Below, in pieces: positions 8,207 to 14,824 of a stretch of 14,824 bases of DNA; the stretch's first letter is position 1, and every line of letters starts with the position of its first letter. Below the pieces are notes generated by a model. The model was not told the origin of the DNA and did no database searches. It saw only the letters and a program-made list of their open reading frames with translations. This DNA comes from Funneliformis mosseae (Eukaryota; Glomeromycota; Glomeromycetes; Glomerales; Glomeraceae). The stretch is taken from contig CAJVPP010002453.1 in NCBI GenBank assembly GCA_910592005.1, positions 1 through 14,824 of the forward strand, written 5' to 3'. Both the position numbers and the translations under genes were made by a program.

Positions 8207-8956
8207 GTTATCTTTAGTTATATATTCATTTATTTTTAGTTTATTATTTTTTTCTTTATAAATATATTATTTTTTATTTTTTATTTTATATTTCTTTTTA
8301 TTATTATAATTTTTAAATATATTTAATATTATATTTAATAATTATTTATTATTTGTTTTTTTGTTTATTATTTTTTTATTTTTTTTTCAATAAGATTTTA
8401 TTTTAATAAATTTCTTTTTCAATTATTTTAATTTAATATTGTATTATCTTTAATTTATATTGATAATATTTTATATAAATTTTTTTAATTATATTTTATT
8501 TTCTTTATAATTTTTTATTCTAATTTATTATTATTCTATCTTTAATTCTTCTTTATTATATTTCTTTAATTTTATTTTATATTTCTTATTATATTTATTT
8601 TCTTCATCTTTATTATTATTATTGTTATATTTTTTCTATTTTTTTATCCTAAATATTATTTTTTATTTATCCTTTATTCTTTTTACTAATTAAATTCATT
8701 ATTATATTTTGTTAAATCTTCTTTTAAACTTTCATCCAAATATTTTTTATATTTTTTTTACTTTATTTAATTTTTTTAATTTATCCATATTTTATTTTCT
8801 AAAATTTTATTATCTTAAAGGTTGAATATTCAATTATTATCATATTTTCTTTAAATATTTTCTTATATTTTTCTTTTAATATTATTTTAATTAATTATTT
8901 TTCTTTAATTAATTTTATTATTTCTAAATAAATTATATTATCTCTTTAAGCATTTT

Positions 8957-8974
8957 GCAGATAAATTTGCCTAC
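8957..8974. repeat. Near-palindrome, copy 2 (partner at 139-156)
   Basis: Reads GCAGATAAATTTGCCTAC. It shares 14 of 18 bases with positions 139-156 and every difference is a transition. It lies inside the T-rich domain with no gene beside it. Confidence 0.4.
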
Positions 8975-9630
8975 AATTTTATTTAATAATTACAATTATT
9001 TATAATATTTTAAATATTTTTAAAATAATTTATTTAAAATTAATATATTTATAATAAATTTTATAATGTTTTCTAAGTAAAAATTCAAAAAAAATGTAAT
9101 TAATTAGTGATATTTTAAAGATAAATATATGATAAATTATTATGAAAAAAAATTAAATTTTTAAATTTATATATTTTGATTTTAAAAATATAAAAATATA
9201 ATCATTTAATTGGTTTTAATAAGATAATTCAATAAACTAAATTTTATTTTCTTATAATTATTAAATAATAAATTATAAATTAATACATATTAATAATTAT
9301 TAATTTTAAAAATTTAAAAATATTATCATTAGATAAATCTTAATATGATAAATCTAATAAACTTTATTTCATCTTTTTATAATCACTAGATATACTTTTT
9401 CTAAATATTTTATAATCAATTTATACCTATGCTTTAAGGAATAATAATCAAATTAATATAAAAAATAATATTAAATATATTTTTATATCTAAAATACTTT
9501 TATTTATCTCTAAGTTATCAAAACTATAAATGATTTTTATAAGATAAAATACTATTTCTATTTATAATAATTTAATATTGATCAATTTTATAGATTATTC
9601 TTCTAATTTTCAATTATTTTTTTCTTCTTA

Positions 9631-9680
9631 TTTCTAATTTTTATTTCTAATTTCTAATTTCTATTTCTAATTTCTAATTT
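9631..9680. repeat. Imperfect TTTCTAA microsatellite
   Basis: About seven imperfect head-to-tail copies of TTTCTAA, with some units shortened to TTTCTA or changed to TTTTTA. It sits within the T-rich domain and is ordinary simple-sequence DNA. Confidence 0.75.
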
Positions 9681-10660
9681 TTTGATATTTCTTATTATTA
9701 CATCATATTTATTTTTAGATTTTTAATTAACTTTTAGTATTTCTTTAATTTTGTATTTTTGTATTTTCTGTTTCTATTTCTTTATGTTCTTATTTTTTCT
9801 GCTTTTTCATATTTCTATTTCTTTTTATTTCTTATAATTATATATTTTTTTTTTTGAATTTATTATATTATTATAATATCATTTTTATTTTAGATATTTC
9901 TTCTTTTTTTTTTTTTTTTTACTTTCTAGTAATTATTTCATTTTTTATATTTTTATAATTTATATAATTATTTTTTTCTTTTATATTTCTATATATATTT
10001 ATGTTCTTTTTTTATTATTTCTATTAATTTCTTTTTTAATAATTAGATTATATAAGTATTTATGACTTAATTTCTTTGATTTTTTTATTTAAGTTTTTAT
10101 GTAATCTTTATATATATTTATAAGTTATCTTCTTTTTTTTTTATCCTAAAGGTTCTCATTATTATTTTTTTTATGATTTTAATACTTTATACTTCTGTAT
10201 ATTATAATCTTTTTATATTTTACAATTTACTTTTATTTTGTATTATATAATTTGTATTTTATAACATATAATTTTAAGTAATTATTTATTTATTATAATC
10301 TTCTGTTTAATTAGTTATTTCTTAATTTTTAATGTAATAATTTTTATATTATTTTCTTTTTATTAGTAAAATCATATGATATAATATTTTATGATCTTAA
10401 CTCTACAATATAAACTTAATTATATTTCAAATAATTATAATAATTTTAAAAAATAATTAAATTTATTTTTTTCAAAAATATTTTATATAATTTTAAATTC
10501 TCAAATATTTCATTGTATTATTATATATTTAATTCTAATTATTTATATGATTTCTTTCTTATATTTTATAATAATCATTTTTTCATTCTTTATTATCAAT
10601 AATATTTTTCATTTTCTAAATAAATTTTTATACTTTTAGTTTTCTAAATCATTTATTTTA

Positions 10661-12678
10661 TTATTTAAGTAAATATAATTATTATTATTAGTAATATTAT
10701 TTTATAACTTTATTATAATTAAATATAAAGTATTCTTTATTTCTATTTTATTTATTAAAATTTACAACATTTTAATGAACAGTGAATTAAGAAAGAATCT
10801 ATAATATTTTGACCTATTAAATAATTAAATTATGAGTAAATTTTTGAATATAACCATTTAAAGTAATTTTTTTTAACTATTTAATCATTATAATAATAAT
10901 ATAACTATTATTAATATAAAATAAAATTTAGTATTTTAAAAGTAAATTCATTAAGTATAATTATTATATTAGTATTTTTTCTTAAAATTGAATTTTAACA
11001 AAATATACCAAATGATTAGAATTAAATACTAATAAGAATTAAGAATTACTAAATAATAATACACATTAATTCTAAATATTTTAATTTAAAATAACATTTT
11101 TTCTATATTAAAATACCTTACTTATTAATCTAAATAATAATATTTGAAGGAAAAACTTATTGAGAAATTTTTACTAATTTAAAAAATAATTATTATTGGT
11201 AAGTTTGTTTTATTTATTATATAAGTTAAAATTATAATAAAATTTGAATTTTATATTCATAAGTTTAAATACTAATAGTTTTAAATCAATTTGTTCTGTA
11301 GTATTTGGTTAAGTGAAAAATAAAATAGATATTTCATTTATATTATTAATAAGTTTTAGTAAATAATTTTATTCATATTTATTTATTTAATAATTTATAT
11401 TAAGTTTAAAATTTTGCATAGAATAAAAATCACTTATAGTTTTAAATTGTATTAAATTTACTAATAAAGAATAAATTTTAAAACTTAAGTTACTTTTCTA
11501 ATAAATTTTTAAGTAATTATTATATTAAATTTATATATTAATAGTAATTAAATTTATATTGTATCATAAATTTATCAATCTATTTATTACTAAATTTATA
11601 TTTTTAATATCAAGATATATAATATAAATTAATCTATTTATGTAAGAGTTTTAGTCTTTATATATATTATTAATTGAATTATAACTTTTAAATTTTACAA
11701 AATTCTTTAATTATTAATCTAAAATATTTTAAGTTCTAGATATTTTGAATGTAAAATTTTATTTAGTTATTAAATATAAAATAAAACTTTTATTAATTAT
11801 TATTTAAATTTATACTATTTTTTTAATTTGAATAAATTCAAATTTAAATATTTTAACTGTTACTCAAATACTATTTGTAAATAATATTTAAGATAAGTTA
11901 AAATAGCTAAATTTTTCTTATAGATTTTATTGATATTATTTTTAAATAATAGTTACTTAGTAATAGTATTAATTTAAATTATAATATTCTTTAAGTTTAA
12001 TATATAATTAAAAATTAAGTTATTTTAGATTTAAATATCTTACTATAAAAATAGTTAAAAATTTTAATATAAAAAATTTGTTATTTTTTATTTGATTATA
12101 ATAATTTATCAATTCAATTATAATAAAATTAATACACCTTTTATTTTTTTAATATTTTAGCTATATAATATAATCATTTTGTAAAATTTATTTCATTTTC
12201 AAAATATTGAGATTTAATAAAAAATAAGTTAGATAAATTTATTAATTATAAATATTAATATTTAGAATTTATTAGTAAATAATTAAATATTAATTTATAG
12301 GAAAAAAATATATAATAAATATAAATTAAAAAGTTTATTAAAATTATTTATTATTAATATGTTATATCTTTCATATAATATTACATTTTATATATACTTA
12401 AAATTTAATTTTAATCTTGATTTTAAATAATCTAATTAATTTTAACATATTTATTAATCTTTATTATATCTAATCTAGCTATATTTAATATAATTCATAG
12501 AATAATATTAAATAATCAATATATATAATTATTTTATTCTTTAATATATTTTTTACATTATTATCAGTCTGTAATTTTAATAAATAAATAAAATGAATTT
12601 ATCATAATAATTTGAGACCTTTATAACAGAAAAAGGAGAAATAATTAAAAAAAATAATTTTAATTTTTATACTAAATA
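10661..12678. other. AT-rich spacer, no gene supported
   Basis: About 2 kb with no recognised gene, RNA or repeat. A top-strand frame around 11280-11345 reads SFKSICSVVFG.VKNKIDISF, but the wider frame has stops at about the chance rate and no family match. Compared with the preceding domain the top strand is less T-biased, so the compositional border near 10660 is real even though its meaning is unknown. Confidence 0.4.
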
Positions 12679-13473
12679 TTAGAACTTTGAATGAGTCAAG
12701 TTAACTCACAATTCAGATAAGTTGAGTCGAGTTTAAATCAAGTTAAGTTTATATTTTTTGACTCAATAATTTGGAGTCAAATTGAGTTTAAATCAAGTTA
12801 AATATTTAATTTGACTTGATTTAAACTCAACTTAAACTTGACTTAACTTAAATTGATTTAAAACAATATTATTAATAAATTAATATTTTTAAAAATTATA
12901 ATATTATTAATATATAGTATTAATAATAATTTAATATAATAGATTTAATATTTTTAGATATTTTTTATTTATTTTAAATAGTTTTTATTTTATTAATAAA
13001 ATATATTAAAAATAATAAAATTAATTAACAAATCTAAATTTTTTAATACTTATTTCTATTTTTATTACTTAATCATTAACACTTTTTTCAATTAATATAA
13101 TTATATATATATAAAACTAAACAAGATTTATTTTTTTTTAATTCCAATTAATTAAATAATAATAATGTTAGATTTTTTTAAAAAAAAATTGTTTTAAAAA
13201 AATAATACAAATTTATAGCTTTATTTCACTATAACTTATATCAAGAAATCAAGAAAAAAAAATAAATAAATACAAAATTCAGCTTTATTTCACTAAAAAT
13301 TGCACCTATTTATATAAAAAAAAAGCTTGCATAAGAGAAATAATCTGATTCCAAAATCATATAAAGATTATTTTTATATTTTAGACTTTATTCAAATAAA
13401 TTATAAATTAAAAGTATTAAATAAAATTTTTGAAAAAATTGATTTTACTATTTTAATATAATGCCTTTACCGA

Positions 13474-13564
13474 TATCATAGCAGCCTGAAATTCTAAAAA
13501 AAAATAATTAGTAATCTTTAACACCCTTATCAAACTAATACTATAACAACTCAAAATTCTAAAA
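13474..13564. repeat. Diverged direct repeat, 65-bp offset
   Basis: Positions 13474-13499 (from TATCATAGCAGCC to ATTCTAAAA) recur at 13539-13564 (from TACTATAACAACT to ATTCTAAAA). They share 19 of 26 bases and all seven differences are transitions with no transversion. The first copy keeps more C and G and the second reads as its partly decayed form. The repeat lies in the interior of copy B. Confidence 0.55.
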
Positions 13565-13639
13565 TAAATAATACTTAATAGATGAGTCTTACTTTTTAAG
13601 AATTAATAAACCAGTTTATCTTAAATTAATTGATTTATT

Positions 13640-14120
13640 GATCAATTTATTTTTTTTTAATTTTTTTAAATTTTTTTATTATCTCTAATTGTTTTATTTT
13701 TTAATCTTTTTCTATTATTTTTTTTCGTTTTTTTATTTTTATTTTTTTTTTAAACTTTTTTTATCTTCTAATTGTTTAATTTTTTTCTTTCCTTCTAATC
13801 TTTTTTTTTATTTTCTTTTTATTGTTTACTTTTTGTTTTCTTTTATTTTTTATTTATTTATTTTTTAAATTTTTTTATCTTTCAATCATTTTATCTTTTC
13901 CTTCTTCTTCTTCTCAATCTTTTTTTTATTTTTATTTTTTATTTAATTTTTTCTATTATTTTTCCCTTTTCTCCCATTTATTTTTTCTTTATTTCTTTTA
14001 TTTTAATTTATTTTGTTTTTGTTTTTATTTTTCTCATTTAAATATTTTATCTTATTTTTTATTTTATTTTTTTATTTTATTTTATTATAATTTTTTTTTT
14101 ATATTTTATTTTATCTTATT
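13640..14120. repeat. Polypyrimidine low-complexity tract with decayed 80-115-bp units
   Basis: Nearly all T with some C and A on the top strand. Three blocks start with a similar phrase: AAATTTTTTTATTATCTC at 13668, AAACTTTTTTTATCTTC at 13752 and AAATTTTTTTATCTTTC at 13867. Each is followed by AATTGTTT or AATCATTT, that is TG in two and CA in one at the same place. This suggests an old tandem repeat. A 103-codon open run at 13822-14133 (mostly Phe, Tyr and Leu) is an artefact of the missing purines, not a gene. Confidence 0.65.
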
Positions 14121-14342
14121 TTTTTATATTTAAATATTTATAAATTAATTTAAATTTGACTTGAAATTTAATTTGAATTTGATTCAACTTGAATAAATTC
14201 AAGTCAAAATTGAATTGAGTTAAAATTTAGTTAAGTCAAATTAAGCTAAATTTAAAATTTATATAACTTGAATCAAGTCAAGTTAAAAGATTTTATAAAA
14301 TAAACTCAACTCGATTTAACTTATTTAGAACTCTATCAAATA

Positions 14343-14824
14343 TTATTTTTAAGTCAAAATATGTTTAAATTTAGCATTAATTCTTTTTTTATTTTTTCAG
14401 TTGTTTTTCTTTTTTTTATTACAAAGGTTTTAATTAATCAAAAATTTTTTTAAAATTAAATTAAATATATATAATACTTAAATAAAATAATTTACATTTA
14501 TAAAATATAAATATTGTTTGTAATTTATATAAAGAATGATCTTATATAAATATATGATAATGAGATTCTTTTATTAACTTAGATTCTAATTTTGAATTTT
14601 TTTGCATATATTTTATCAATAATTGAAAAATCAACAATTAAATAATCTCAAATATTAGTATTATTATATAATTTAATAAAAAGTAATATTAATTAATATA
14701 TATATTTGATGTATTAAAAATTATTGTAATAATTAGTTCATATGGAATCTTTGCAATAGAAAGGGAGGAAACTTCAAAAAAATTAAAATTTTAGTTTATA
14801 AGCCAAAAATGTTCTAAATACTAT
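14343..14824. other. AT-rich right edge, no gene supported
   Basis: Mostly A/T DNA. The last 90 bases are richer in G (AGAAAGGGAGGAAACTTC at 14758-14775). One frame there reads MESLQ.KGRKLQKN from about 14741, with stops of the type seen in the decayed genes. A degenerate coding fragment running off the window edge is possible but cannot be identified. Confidence 0.3.

Larger units (their letters stand above)
8216..10660. other. Long T-rich, G-poor domain without a supported gene
   Basis: For about 2.4 kb the top strand is strongly enriched in T, with C clearly commoner than G, unlike the balanced A/T DNA before and after. Read on the minus strand, parts look like Lys/Asn/Gln-rich protein: LKEKYKKIFKENMIIIEYS around 8810-8890 and KYLDESLKEDLTKYNNEF around 8690-8750, in different frames. 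Stop density is about what chance predicts, so I do not call a gene. It may be a decayed coiled-coil gene on the minus strand or a low-complexity tract such as the one in copy B. It contains the microsatellite at 9631-9680 and the near-palindrome at 8957-8974. Confidence 0.45.
12679..14336. mobile_element. Non-autonomous inverted-repeat element, copy B
   Basis: The left arm (12679 to about 12865) aligns with the left arm of copy A: the words GTTGAGTCGAGTTTAAATC, TTTGACTCAATAATTTG and GTTAAATATTTAAT (12797-12810) occur in the same order. The right arm (about 14150-14336) matches the right arm of copy A through TTTAAAATTTATATAACT, AGATTTTATAAAATAAA and a terminal GAACTCTA at 14328-14335. The left end, TTAGAACTTTG, has drifted from TTAGAGTTC. 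TAAATA (12673-12678) and CAAATA (14337-14342) flank the copy, again a possible 6-bp duplication with one transition. The right arm carries perfect 11-bp inverted words at 14155-14165 and 14198-14208 (TTTGACTTGAA and TTCAAGTCAAA). The roughly 1.3-kb interior shares no minisatellite with copy A. No transposase was found. Confidence 0.75.

Noticed and set aside
9631..9680. Decayed telomere-like heptamer array (TTTCTAA versus CCCTAAA)
   Set aside because: Matching the telomeric unit would require a transversion in every repeat, and the tract lies in general T-rich simple sequence.
10780..11750. Decayed coding frame on the plus strand
   Set aside because: A few readable phrases occur, but stop frequency equals chance and no family motif was recognised.
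13822..14133. 103-residue Phe/Tyr/Leu-rich possible membrane protein
   Set aside because: Polypyrimidine DNA lacks the purines needed for stop codons, so open frames arise by composition alone. It has no charged residues or loops typical of a real membrane protein.

Overview
The window looks like a decayed, transposon-rich stretch of a very AT-rich eukaryotic (most likely fungal) nuclear genome. It contains no intact protein-coding gene that I can support. The two recognisable coding relics, a Tigger/pogo transposase and a PIF1-like helicase, resemble by motif wording (from memory, not a database search) the families expanded in arbuscular mycorrhizal fungi (Glomeromycotina; Rhizophagus/Gigaspora type). 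GT-AG introns, A/T-dominated intergenic DNA and strong C-to-T/G-to-A decay fit that placement. Another AT-rich early-diverging fungus cannot be excluded.

Layout. Positions 1-335 are AT-rich flank. About 336-2215 (+) is a nearly full-length but heavily mutated Tigger/pogo (CENP-B type) DDE transposase, with two probable introns and at least five single-base frame breaks. 2600-3151 (+) may be another decayed frame that I cannot identify. 3309-4547 (+) is the C-terminal part of a PIF1-like helicase, in one frame for 413 codons but with nine internal stops. A two-copy 60-bp tandem repeat follows at 5022-5141. 5142-6646 is featureless A/T DNA. 6653-7453 is a short inverted-repeat element (copy A) carrying a 49-50-bp palindromic minisatellite. 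8117-8206 is a compact nest of inverted repeats. 8216-10660 is a long T-rich, G-poor domain. 10661-12678 is AT-rich with nothing recognised. 12679-14336 is a second member (copy B) of the copy A family with a different interior that includes a pyrimidine tract. The window ends in AT-rich DNA.

The unifying observation is how the DNA is decaying. In the helicase, in the transposase, between repeat units of the minisatellite, between the two 60-bp units and between the 13.5-kb repeat copies, the differences are almost entirely transitions. Many sites look like a former CpG read as TpG in one copy and CpA in another. This points to long-term cytosine-methylation deamination and/or a RIP-like process acting on silenced transposons. 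It explains the stop codons, the loss of catalytic residues, and probably the asparagine-rich open stretch at 1200-1370 as a relic of an acidic tract. No functioning new system is evident; the value of the window is as a record of transposon silencing and decay.
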